Shown here: positions 48,804 to 58,817 of the stretch, in pieces
How the letters are laid out: the number at the start of each line of letters is the position of its first letter
How positions within the stretch are numbered: the stretch's first letter is position 1
NCBI GenBank assembly: GCA_021464415.1
Contig: CM038469.1
Span: 17,434,901-17,498,900 of the forward strand
Length of the DNA stretch: 64,000 nucleotides
Source: Lonicera japonica
Lineage: Eukaryota > Streptophyta > Magnoliopsida > Dipsacales > Caprifoliaceae
Direction: 5' to 3'
Translations under genes and position numbers: made by a program
The notes under the pieces: model-generated
Seen by the model: only the letters and a program-made list of their open reading frames with translations
What the model was told of the DNA's origin: nothing
The model's database searches: none

Positions 48804-49619
48804 ATGGGTTTATGGACCTTCATCTTACTTTGCGTGCTAACATGCGCCGGCCTCCCATTTTCAACTCAAGATCCAAACGACGAGCAATGCCTAACCCAAC
48901 TAAGCTTATCCATCCAAGACCCAGACGAAAACCTCAAAAATTGGACCCAAACCACCTTCTCCAATCCCTGCCAAGGCTTCACCTCTTACCTCCAAGGTGC
49001 CACATGCAACAACGGCCGCATCTACAAACTCTCTCTCTCTAACCTCTCTCTAAAAGGAACCATCTCCCCTCACCTCTCCAACTGCACTAACCTCCAATCT
49101 CTCGACCTCTCCTCCAACTCCTTCACCGGACAAATCCCACTTTCGCTCTCCTCTCTCCTCAACCTCGCAGTCATGAATCTTTCCTCCAACCGCCTCACGG
49201 GAACTATCCCCCCACAAATCTCCCTCTGCGCGTACCTCAACGTTATCGATTTGCACGACAATTATCTGTACGGGGAGATTCCGCAGCAGATTGGAAACCT
49301 CGCGAGGCTGTCGGTTTTTGATGTTTCGAATAATAGGTTGGTTGGTCCGATTCCGGCGAGCTTGGGGAACCGGACTGGGAACATGGCCCGATTCAATGCG
49401 AGCTCATATTTGGGGAATAAAGGTCTCTATGGGTACCCGTTGGCACCGTTGAGGGAGAGGGGGTTGTCGATTTTGTCGATTGTCGGGATTGGATTGGGGA
49501 GTGGGTTGTTGAGTTTGGTGATTAGTTTTAGTGCTGTGTGTATGTGGTTGAGGGTTACTGATCAGAAAATGGCTAGTGAACAAGAGGGTAAAATTAGTCA
49601 TATAATGCCTGATTATTGA
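48804..49619 (+). CDS. RLP44: Receptor-like protein 44 (RLP44)
   Basis: 271 residues, close to the 274 of Arabidopsis RLP44, in one uninterrupted exon. Order: signal peptide (about 1-21); N-terminal cap with 'NWT' and paired Cys ('[10 protein letters not shown]', '[12 protein letters not shown]'); about four to five LRRs (78-190: '[16 protein letters not shown]', '[16 protein letters not shown]', '[16 protein letters not shown]'); '[17 protein letters not shown]' (198-213); a Gly-rich transmembrane helix (about 221-249, 'GIGLGSG'); a 22-residue cytosolic tail ending MPDY. There is no kinase domain. The ATG at 48804 is chosen because it puts the signal peptide first, after a CT-rich leader with an in-frame stop upstream. 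Established for RLP44: a plasma-membrane protein that acts with BRI1, BAK1 and PSKR1 to link pectin state to brassinosteroid and phytosulfokine signalling. A truncated copy lies at 40185-40530. Confidence 0.95.
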   Translation: MGLWTFILLCVLTCAGLPFSTQDPNDEQCLTQLSLSIQDPDENLKNWTQTTFSNPCQGFTSYLQGATCNNGRIYKLSLSNLSLKGTISPHLSNCTNLQSLDLSSNSFTGQIPLSLSSLLNLAVMNLSSNRLTGTIPPQISLCAYLNVIDLHDNYLYGEIPQQIGNLARLSVFDVSNNRLVGPIPASLGNRTGNMARFNASSYLGNKGLYGYPLAPLRERGLSILSIVGIGLGSGLLSLVISFSAVCMWLRVTDQKMASEQEGKISHIMPDY

Positions 49620-52323
49620 GAGAGATTTATTTTCATACAAAAAAGGTGAAGCCAAAGAAGCTGATTGTAGATGAGCTTCCAGTCTAGCTCCGCGCCGATC
49701 TCAGTGCGTTCTAGATCACTTGCGGGTGCCTGGTTATTGTGTCGATTAATTATTTATTTATTTTGGTTAATTATTAAATGATAAGATATGATTTGTGCTT
49801 CCAAAAGTTTACAGGTAATGAACCAGCTAGTTCCTTAATCTGATCAGTTTTCTTTTTACTTTTTATTTTTTCACTAATGACAGCTTAAATTTTCTGCACA
49901 GGTTATTACATTGTATAAAGTATTGAATCAATTAAGGCGTGAGCATTTCGGTGATGTAACTGCGTTTTATTGCACATTTTTAGTTGATTTTTTTGAGTTG
50001 GGGGCTGGAAATGGAGGGCCGGGGTTAACTTAGGATAATTTGATAACATATAATTTTGCCCAATTATGAATTAATGAACTACACAAAACCAAGCTTTTAG
50101 TAATGATTTTTCGTTGTTAATGCGTTGGAGAAACATTAACAAAGAAAGTATGCATTAATCAGAGCTGTGCACAGTCCGCTTTTTTTCTTCTTTTAAATAA
50201 TAATAATCAAAATTGTCTCGCCCCAATAAAACTCTAACTTTAGATAGTTTCTGAATTCGAGTATTCGAGTGAGTATTTTACTAAGCTAACCCACTCTCTT
50301 GTGCATAGTTTGCTTTAGAGCCAAATTAACTACCGACTTTGTAAATTCACAGAAAACTTATTTTTAAAATAGAAATGACTTTTGACACAAAATACTTGCA
50401 TTGTTTTCAAATAATGTACAAGAAGTGGTCCATAGTCGCAAAATGCAATAACATTTAAATACAAAAATCTGTTGTCAAATGCTGGTCCGTGAACATACAG
50501 ATTGGTGTAGATCGCACGATATACATACATGTGTGTATTGTGTGTGTATATATCTACACAATAAACATATATTCTCCTCTATTTCTCTCGTATATAGTAG
50601 GTTGCCCTTGTTCGTTAAATCAAGTAATGAACCCGTTAAATCAAGTAATGAACCGTTGAATTTTGTTTGCTATTCCATATAATAGAGACAGACACAGTCA
50701 ATCTGGGGTGGACTCAGTGGCATTATTATAGAAGAGGTAGACAATGAATCAATTGAATATTTTATAAAAGTTAGTTTCAATGCAGGTGTTAGATTGTGTT
50801 TTATTTATTCAATGTAATTTGTACAAACTAAACATAAGTGGCAGAAATGAAACTTGGAATTTTGTGAATAGAAATTTAGAATATCCATGTACTCATTCTT
50901 GTAATCAGAATTAAATTACTTACTATGTATTTTTTTTGTTTCTTAAAAGTGGAACTTTAGGAATTGAAATGTAGAGCGGTAGAATGGTAAATATTGTTTA
51001 CTATAGGTTATTGTAAAAAATTTCTCTAAATTAATACATTTTTAGGTTTTGAACTGATGATTTAACATTTTAGTTATACTTATATGATGTTAAAAAGACG
51101 ATCTATTTGATTTTGAGAATTTTTTTAAAACAGAAACTATTTATTTTGAATTTTTAAGTAATATATATTATTCACTATGGTATGTGCATGCATACCATAA
51201 TAAAGTACACTACACTACTATTTTTCACAAATTATCAACAACATTAAGTGCTTATTATATATATTAATCATCGTATGTATAGTTAATATAACAATATTTG
51301 ATAGATTGTCGCCCCTAAATATAATAAAAATATACAAATCTAGAGTGGTATCCACTACCTATGTTAAAAAGTACTTATCATCTCACCACTATTGAAAAGT
51401 ATACTGTAAAGTGATTTTCTTTCTTAATTTCTATCTATTTCATATAACTAAGTGATGAAATCATAAGGCTTGGTATTATGAGTGAGTGACTAATTTAATT
51501 GGGAAAGACGCTTATTTAAATTCGAAAAGATTTTAGGTTCGATTATCACTGTGAGAAAGACTAGAGATTTTTGTTACTTCGGAGCTATTTGATTGAATGA
51601 GAGAGGTTAGATTAGAGTTTCGTCATTATAGCATTGTGGTTCGTGCTTATGGGATGAATTGGCTACAATTATTTTGTTGTGCCGTGTTGGTTGGTTAGTG
51701 GTGATAACATAATGATAATGCTCTAGGAAGTTGGGTTCTCTAAGCTTTTTTGCAACTTTATTCTAAATTTTTTTTTATACACATTTCATTGGGACATTCA
51801 CAATTATTTAGATATTGCATGAAGTAGGGTAGTATTAATATGTGTTCTAGTGGTCATGTTAAAAATATTATAAACAAAAAGAATTTGATCGATCTTTAAT
51901 GAAAATCAGTATAATATTAAATGCGTGTTGAGCTTTTATTTATTTTATATTTAAGTTCTTATTATATACTCTTAGGACACCTGTTAACACTATATGATGA
52001 AGTATGATAGGATTAAAATCTATTTAACTTGTATGTGAAACAGTTGTGAATGATAAATTTGAGTCAAATAATTTTTTTGAATACAAACATAAGTATGATT
52101 TTTAGTGTTAAAAGAAAATTTCAAACTAACTTTTATCCGCTTGTATTAAAAGGAATCTTGAACGACAGTCTTGTGTCAATTGAGATTCCTAGTGTAAAAA
52201 AGTTTTTGCTAGGGTTCACTAATAATAACATGAAAAATAAAAATAGTTAATTTTTTGTGAGAAATTAGAAAATAAATTGTGGTGTACAATAAGATATCTT
52301 CCTATTTTGTAACTTTTTCTATA
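49620..52323. other. RLP44 3' flank and AT-rich intergenic DNA
   Basis: The first 300 bp probably include the RLP44 3' UTR. A weak tRNA-like pair of boxes on the plus strand at about 51480-51560 ('TAATTTAATTGGGAAAG', then 'AGGTTCGATTATC') may be an eroded SINE. No other feature was seen; short open frames here have no motif. Confidence 0.45.
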
Positions 52324-52570
52324 AGGTAAATTACCAAAAAATACAATGTACTTTACTCGTTTTTATAATTTGGGTAATATACAATTTTCTTGACATTAGA
52401 AACATTGTACTTTATTTTTATTTTTTTTCATTTTGGGTAATATTTTGGGGGTTATTATTACCCAAAATGAAAAAATAAATAAAGTACAATGTTTCTAATG
52501 TCGAGAAAATTCTATATTACCCAAATTGTAAAAACGGGTAAAGTACATTGTATTTTTTGGTAATTTACTC
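52324..52570. mobile_element. MULE-type MITE, nearly complete palindrome
   Basis: 247 bp flanked by a perfect 9-bp duplication TTTTCTATA (52315-52323 and 52571-52579), the length typical of Mutator-like elements. The two arms of about 118 bp are close to perfect reverse complements: 'GGTAAATTACCAAAAAATAC' against 'GTATTTTTTGGTAATTTAC', and the inner 'TTTCATTTTGGGTAATA' against 'ATTACCCAAAATGAAA'. A loop of about 10 bases around 52448 separates them. No coding. Confidence 0.88.
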
Positions 52571-53274
52571 TTTTCTATATAAAAAAATATCTTTGGAAGT
52601 TGAGGAAGAAATGGTTTTTCATAAAGGATGTAAGACATTTACTTTTAAAAATGCGTATGAGATATAGAGTATCTCATCGCATGAATCAACTTTTTTTTTT
52701 CAACTTCTTATAAGAATCAAGTGTTTTTCTTATCATTTTTTATTTTATTATCAAATGGAACTTTAATATTATCTCCACAAATTGGCAGTTTCACTTTAAA
52801 TTTGTACAATTTAAAAACTATAAATTTTAACCTGATCAAATGTTTAAATCAGATTTGAAAATTTAATTTAAGTAAGAAATCTTAGATAATTGTTGCTATC
52901 AAATTTGAAACTTGGACAATATTATCAATCTTTCTTGTCCACTACAGGGATAAACTTGTAATTGCACTGGTCAAAGAGCACGAGAGATGATGGGGTTGAA
53001 TAATGAGAGAAGTTTTGAAGTCACGCCGAAAGTAAATGCGTGTCCAGGATAAACGCTTTTAATTCATTCATTCCATAAGCATGAAATTGTACCACTTGTC
53101 ATCATAGTTTTCATTGATGTTGCATTTTACATGTAAAAACTAGTAATGTGAGCTGTGTTGCGTGGTCGTTATATAATAATAAAATATTTAATTAATAGAA
53201 TAAAAAAATATAACGTATTTTTTGTGTTGCCAAATACAAAAGGTCTATTTTAGCTTGCTTTCATTTATATAAAT

Positions 53275-53570
53275 TTCAGTAAAATTGGTGCGGCAAATGT
53301 TGTGGTGAACAGGGACTGTAAGGCTGCTATTGATCTTCTGGGCGTTGAGCCTTGATTGAACGAATTTGGATTCATTTTGCAGGATATCCATGAGTTGTTA
53401 GCTGCAGTTGGTGTTATTTTTAGTTTTTCACCTTAGGCTTGTAACTCACTCCGTTACTCAGGGTCTAATTATACATGTTTTTGGTTCCCGTATTGCGGAG
53501 AGTTGGGACTCTTTTTTCCCAAATTGGCTTGTGAATTGATCGACCTTGTGTCATCAGGGTCGTGACAATT
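53275..53570 (+). pseudogene. LINE-like RNase H fragment
   Basis: Readable pieces are 'NRDCKAAIDLLGVEP', 'LNEFGFILQDIHELLAAVG' and, in another frame, 'FFPNWLVN'. This pattern fits the RNase H (RVT_3-type) domain at the C-terminal end of plant LINE polyproteins and related gene fragments. Frameshifts and stops are present, and an A-rich stretch follows at about 53600. Only about 100 residues are left, so a LINE remnant is more likely than a host gene. Confidence 0.6.
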
Positions 53571-54579
53571 GATTTAGTAGGGTTGTTCTGGCGACCTTAA
53601 AAAAAATTCACTATTTATGTGTACATATATATCACTCATAGCATTCAACATTAATCACAATCATTTCTACCATTTCTCTATTGGATTTCAGGAGTTATCC
53701 TACATCAAATGAACTCATCGATTAGTATTCATCACATGGAGTCAACGCAGGCATAAAAAAGTTCAAGATGTGACCTCGGAGAAAACATATTTTAACATTC
53801 ACAATGTCTAAAAATTAGAGCAAGATAGTAGCACGAATTGCTCTTAAGAAATAAACCTACTGTAAAAGAGTGTTCTTTAAGATGTGGTAGTGAAAATTGA
53901 AAAATGTTATTTCCAAAACACTTCTAATTGTTACCATAGCAAATATAGCATTGAGCTACCCTAACATCAACGGAATATGCAGATGAAAAAAAAACGTATT
54001 TAACAATTGAAAATTCCGAGGTAATCATGTACATGTATGCGAACTTAACATACTTGATTCCTTCAATAATAGATCCCAAAATTCTACTAGACTAAAGTTT
54101 AATCATTATTGCGAACTTAACATCTCAGTACGTACATTTTCAAAAGTTCTCTAAAACACTTTTCAAAGTTCAAACCAACCAAATCTAACACGTTTTCTGC
54201 CATGGTCTTTTAACTTTTAACAACTTAGGGGGGTGTATTCAATTGAGATTTTAAAAGATTATTTTGGAATAAATAAGTCCACTGGATTTTAAAAGACTAT
54301 TTAAGAATGTGATGACTTATCAGATTTTTTTTTTCAAATTTTTCATACTAGGATTTTTTTTGTTTGGATTTTAAAAGACTATATCATAAAGAATTTATAA
54401 GATTTGAAAGGATCATATGGAATTAAATGGAATTGAATAAATAAATAAAAGCAAACATTCAAAGTTGCAAGAGTCAATAAAAAAGATAACAAAGAAACAC
54501 AATTTTAACAAAGAAAAGTCAAAGCCAATAAAGTTATCACAATCTTTTAATAGCCAATTTGATGTATCTTCATGTCCTC

Positions 54580-54930
54580 CTAAGTAGCGTCTCTCCACAT
54601 ATCTAAAGCTATGGTAGCCCTCCATGCATTAGCATTTTCTCGTTGCTGCTCTTGGGTTTGAACAATAGATTCCAAATTATCTTCTTCATTAATTTGTAAT
54701 ACTGAAGATGGAGATTCGTCTATTGGTTCAATTAAAAATTCATCAGAATGACACTCTTTGCGAAGAAAGTTATGTAGTCTTACACATGCTAACACAAGAT
54801 TTGCTTGTATTTTAAATAGAAATGGAGGTGCTGACTTAAAAATTGTGAACCGCGATTTAAAAATGCCAAATATCCTCTCGATCACATTCTTCAATAACGC
54901 ATGGCAAAGATTGAACAATTCTTTTTCCAA
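54580..54930 (-). pseudogene. HARBI1-like transposase, C-terminal fragment
   Basis: A 116-codon open frame reads 'ELFNLCHALLKNVIERIFG', 'KSRFTIFKSAPPF' and 'NLVLACVRLHNFLRKEC'. These are the conserved C-terminal segment of PIF/Harbinger nuclease (DDE_Tnp_4 / HARBI1), including the NVIER-type box with the last acidic catalytic residue. The rest of the catalytic domain (about 250 residues) is missing upstream. An acidic tail follows. The first Met is internal to the family, so this is not a complete protein. Confidence 0.85.
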
Positions 54931-55074
54931 CTTTTGTTGTTTGATAGTTATTATTTTCCATGGAACTTGTATCTTTTTTACATGGAATTTAAGATATGTT
55001 TTCTAAAAAATATGTTTTTTTCGTTTGTTTTATTTCATTTGATATTGAAGTGGAATAAAAAAAATGTGAAACAA

Positions 55075-55360
55075 GTTTTTTAAAAACAGTTTTTTTTTTT
55101 TTGAACAATTTTACTTCATCGAAAAACAGTTTTTCTAACAATACATTTTTTATAACAATTTTACTTCATCAAAAAACAATTTTTTTATTTTTGAACAATT
55201 TTATTTCATCGAAAAACAGTTTTTTTTTTTAACAATTTTACTTCATCAAAAAAAAGTTTTTTTTTATTTTTTAACAATTTTACTTTATCGAAAAACAATT
55301 TTTTTAAAAAATAATTTTACTTCATCAAAAAACAGTTTTTTTTTTATTTTTGAACAAGGT
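55075..55360. repeat. T-rich tandem repeat inside the Harbinger element
   Basis: About six to seven copies of a 40-50 bp unit: T-run, 'AACAATTTTACTTCATCGAA', 'AAAACAG'. Unit length varies with the T-runs. It takes up the place where transposase coding would be expected. Confidence 0.8.
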
Positions 55361-55437
55361 GTACTATTTACAATAAGCTATCTGAATTTGATTTTGGAAC
55401 CGGATACAAATCATGTCCCACATGTTCATCCTAAGAA

Positions 55438-55461
55438 CATATATATATATATATATATATA
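55438..55461. repeat. TA microsatellite
   Basis: Uninterrupted TA dinucleotides, within the Harbinger element. Confidence 0.9.
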
Positions 55462-55973
55462 ATACTACTATACATGTTTGATTCTCCTAATTGTTGTATA
55501 TAATACGTGATAGCAACATGGTATATAGCAAATATACAAAAAAATATACGCAAGAAGACATAGCTTGAGAAGGAAGCAATACCTTGTTCACGAAGAACTA
55601 TTCAACTTTACGAAAGAGCTGCTCAACTTCTTTAGTAGAAAAAAAAAATCTCACGTGAAAAGTCTGATGGGTTAGGGTGAGATTTTTTATAGGGTTGGGT
55701 ATTTATACCTCACACTAAAAGGTCACACAAATTCCTAATTTTAAAAAAATCCATCGAAATTAGCAAGTTTTTGAATACCAAAAGACTTTTTGTTACTTGT
55801 TTAAAGTCCTAATTGAATACCACTAGATTTGGATACCCTTTTTAAAATATCCTAATAATCCTGATTAAATACCATAAGACTTATTTAAATTATTTAAAAG
55901 TCTTAATTGAATACCACAAGACTTATTTATCTCAAAATAGTCTTTTAAAATCCTAATTGAATATACCCCCTAA

Positions 55974-56418
55974 GCTTTTAGAGTGTTTTAGATTCTTTCA
56001 AGCACTTCATAATTGCTTGCACAATTCACATTTTGATGGGTGAACACCATGGTTTATACGTAAACTGTTGTGCTAAGATACCGCTAGAACAATTCTTAGC
56101 ACAAGCGTAGGATCGACTGGACAATTATGCGTACAATCATTAAAGAAACAAGCATTACTGATATTCAAACAATACGAAAAATAAGAGATTAAAGAAGAAA
56201 ACAACTAACTAAGCATGCAAGCAATTAGGGGGTATCGGAAAAACCGCTACTAATCCACCGAGTGATAGCTATTATTGATGAGACCAATTTCGAGTATAAC
56301 GCGCAAAACAAACCCTAGCCGTCAATTAGAGCTCTCAATATTATCTCTCAAATATTCTCTTTAATCTAGCTAGTAAATAATGCAACACAACTCATGAATA
56401 AAACCTATGACAAAAGGT
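55974..56418. other. Unassigned stretch left of the palindromic array
   Basis: Moderately AT-rich, no gene recognised. On the minus strand it lies downstream of the TATA box at 56419-56427 and could be a transcribed leader. No long open frame on either strand. Confidence 0.4.
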
Positions 56419-56427
56419 CTATTTATA
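56419..56427 (-). promoter_or_regulatory. TATA box on the minus strand beside the palindromic array
   Basis: The minus strand reads TATAAATAG, the plant core-promoter consensus, with the palindromic array beginning about 45 bp upstream in that orientation. A transcription start would be expected around 56385-56395. About 80-90 bp downstream of the box comes 'GAGAATATTTGAGAGATAAT', and past 56320 'CTAGGGTTTG', a leader-like composition. No coding frame is recognised downstream. Sequence match only; activity is unproven. Confidence 0.4.
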
Positions 56428-56469
56428 GAGTATAAGTCCTATGGGTCTAGGCACTAGGCCCAACAGGGG

Positions 56470-57112
56470 TTTAGGCGACGTACATAGTCCGTCTCCTAAG
56501 GTAAGAATGTACGTGCGTCCCAACGAGCAAGCTGCTGCCTAAGAGCCGTCGCCTAAGCTCTTAGGCGACGTACAAACATTGGTTCGTCGCCTAAGAAGCT
56601 CTTAAGCGACGCACATAGTGTTTGTCTCCTAAGCTCTTTTAGGAGACGCACATTGGTCAATGTACGCCTCCTAAGTGGGACTCTTAGGCAACATACATTG
56701 GTCAATGTGCATCTCCTAAGTGGTCCTCTTAGGAGACGTACATTGACAATGTGCGTCTCCTACGAGTCCCACTTAGGAGACGTACATTGACCAATGTGCG
56801 TCTTCTAAGAAGCCCACTTAGGCGACGCACATTGGTTAATGTACGTCTCCTAAGTGGGTCTCTTAGGAGTGACCAAGATGCGTATCCTAAGAGGCCCACT
56901 TAGGAGACATACATTGACTAATGTGCATCTCCTAAGAAGGCCACTTAAGCGACGTACAATGGTTAATGTACATCTCCTAAGTGGGCCTCTTAGGAGACGC
57001 ATCTTGGTCACTCCTAAGAGACCCACTTAGGAGACGTACATTAACCAATGTGCGTTTCTACCTAAAACCCTCAAAACCCTCTAAGCGACGTACAATGGTT
57101 AATGTACGTCTA
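56470..57112. repeat. Array of about 15 palindromic units
   Basis: Each unit is a 30-38 bp near-palindrome of the form CTTAGGAGACGTACATTG...CAATGTGCGTCTCCTAAG, spaced about 44 bp apart by short linkers (GTGGGCCT and relatives). Clear units start near 56470, 56560, 56600, 56639, 56682, 56728, 56771, 56816, 56861, 56899, 56943, 56988, 57026 and 57080. Two shorter variants, 'GTGACCAAGATGCG' (56868) and 'CGCATCTTGGTCAC' (56998), are reverse complements, as are the units starting 56816 and 57026. The stretch 56816-57060 therefore also folds about a centre near 56940. No coding. Differences between units imply age or relaxed maintenance. Confidence 0.92.
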
Positions 57113-57118
57113 ACCAAA

Positions 57119-57141
57119 TAGTAGTAGTAGTAGTAGTAGTA
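57119..57141. repeat. TAG trinucleotide repeat
   Basis: Seven TAG/GTA units directly after the palindromic array and just before the viral coding remnant. Confidence 0.9.
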
Positions 57142-57163
57142 TTCCTACTCAAAACCCTCTAAG

Positions 57164-58817
57164 CCAAAACAATACTATTCCTACCTAAAACCTTTCCTAA
57201 ATCAGCCAGTTCTTATTCGCAACCTCTTTTCCAAAGTTCTAATTATCCAGCATGGCATCTTGGATATGACAACCCAATGTATTTAGATACATATTGTCAT
57301 CCTGTTCAGTCTCCCCGACCTATTCACAGGTCCTCTCAAAGAATAAATGTTGCTACAAATCCCTTAGCTTACAGTAGCCATCATGAACATGATCTAACTC
57401 AAGGTGTGTCTTCAAGGCAAATGGATATGTTTGCAATTCAAGAAAAACAATCATCTGAAAATCAAATTTCTTCATTCTTGAGGTATCTTACAATGAAAGA
57501 CAGGTCCCAAGTCAAAGCCCACGAAGATGATTTGTTTGAAAGCTTTGAAGAATTATTCTCAGCTCAACCGCAGCAACAACAACCACCGCCTCAGCAACAA
57601 CAGCAACAACCTGAGCCACCAACTGATCCTATTGTTAAGGATACTTTTTCGAAAGTTCCAGTGATGATGAATATGTCTCTCTACCAAAAATTTTGGCAAA
57701 TGAGAATTACTAGAGTTTTACTCTTGATGGTATTCCACCTAATTAATGGCGCGATAAATTTGCAAGCTTCACAGCATGGCTTAATGCTGATCTTGAAAAT
57801 TTTCCACTTCGGAAGATTTTTAAGCTTTTTCTTGCTCGTCTTAATGGCCGCCTTAAAGATTGGTATGAATCACTTGGCAAAAATAGGCAACTTCAACTTC
57901 AACAACAGGATACAATTGACAAATTTCTAGGGCTCATGTACATCGAGTTTGTCGGAAAACCTCTCCGTCATCTCGACATCATGCGTGATGAACTGCTTAA
58001 TATGAAGTGTTGCTCTCTCGATCTTAAAGATATTGAACGTCATTATGAACGTGTTTCCAAACGATTTTACATCCTTGGAGGCATCGATGATGTTAATCTC
58101 AAAAAGATCGTGTTTCACTCTTTTTCGGATCCCTTGGTCGTAGAAGCAAAGAAACTTCTCAAAATCCAAAAGTTAGAATTCAAGGATCTCACATTAGCAG
58201 ACATTTATGAGCTCTTTGTCGATTCTATTGAACGCATGTGCAATTAGCAAACTCTCATGGAAAACATCTAGAAAAATAGCTCTAGAATCTCTACCTCTTG
58301 TAAGAAAGATTGGTTAAAGATTAAGTGCAAAAATGGCAAAGATTATGATTGCAGAAGCCACAACAGAAGAAAGAAAGGCTACCGTCATTCCAAGAAGAAA
58401 TCACGAGACAAGATGATGATAGATCTTGGAAGAAATGAAAGAAGCGACATTTCAAGAAAAAGAACTCCTGGAAGTTTCGTTAAAAAACGAAATTTTAGGA
58501 AAAAACGCACTGATGGATGCTTCATTTGTCATAAGAAGGGTCATTTTGCAAAGAATTGCCAAATGCCAAGAAGAAAGAACAATTCATGGCACTTCTTCAA
58601 CAGCATTACCCAGACATTGCCGAATCTAATATTGAATATGTGCTCTCTGTTGAAGACCAAGCATCCCCAGAGACCATCATGCAGATTCATTATTCTGATA
58701 AAGAATCCGAGCCAGAAAATGGTTTAGATACTTCTTTCCCCAATTCCGCATCAAAACAAGAGTATCCAATGGTCAACTCCTTAGAAGAATGCCTATCCTT
58801 AGCCCCTGCTCCAGTTC
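57164..58817 (+). pseudogene. Pararetrovirus coat-protein and CCHC region, broken
   Basis: Starts in frame after a stop at about 57161. A Gln/Pro-rich tract lies at 57568-57620. The frame shifts near 57700, after which a caulimovirid coat-protein-type segment reads 'KPLRHLDIMRDELLNMKCCS', 'KDIERHYERVSKRFYILGGI' (57950-58090). Premature stops lie at 58245-58247 and 58269-58271. A Lys/Arg-rich stretch leads to the CCHC knuckle C-x2-C-x4-H-x4-C ('CFICHKKGHFAKNC', 58518-58559), typical of the nucleic-acid-binding C-terminus of these coat proteins. A second shift near 58560 moves to the frame that continues acidic ('SDKESEPENG') to 58817, where the family X element cuts it. The role in the ancestor was encapsidation; this copy is dead. 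Confidence 0.85.

Larger units (their letters stand above)
54228..55970 (-). mobile_element. PIF/Harbinger-type DNA transposon, defective
   Basis: Ends GGGGGGTGTATTCAATTGAG and, reversed from the right, GGGGGTATATTCAATTAGG. They are bordered by TTA (54225-54227) and TAA (55971-55973) where this superfamily would duplicate TTA/TAA. Both ends carry subterminal repeats of 'TTTTAAAAGACTATTT' and 'CTTAATTGAATACCA' (54240-54390 and 55710-55960). Inside are a transposase C-terminal fragment (minus strand) and a T-rich tandem repeat. 1.74 kb is too short for both PIF genes. Confidence 0.75.

Noticed and set aside
48812..49261. Additional open frames overlapping RLP44 on both strands
   Set aside because: They are shadow frames of the RLP44 coding sequence with no independent support.
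56470..57112. CRISPR-like array of regularly spaced palindromic repeats
   Set aside because: This is plant nuclear DNA, there are no unique spacers and no cas genes; the short linkers are themselves repeated.
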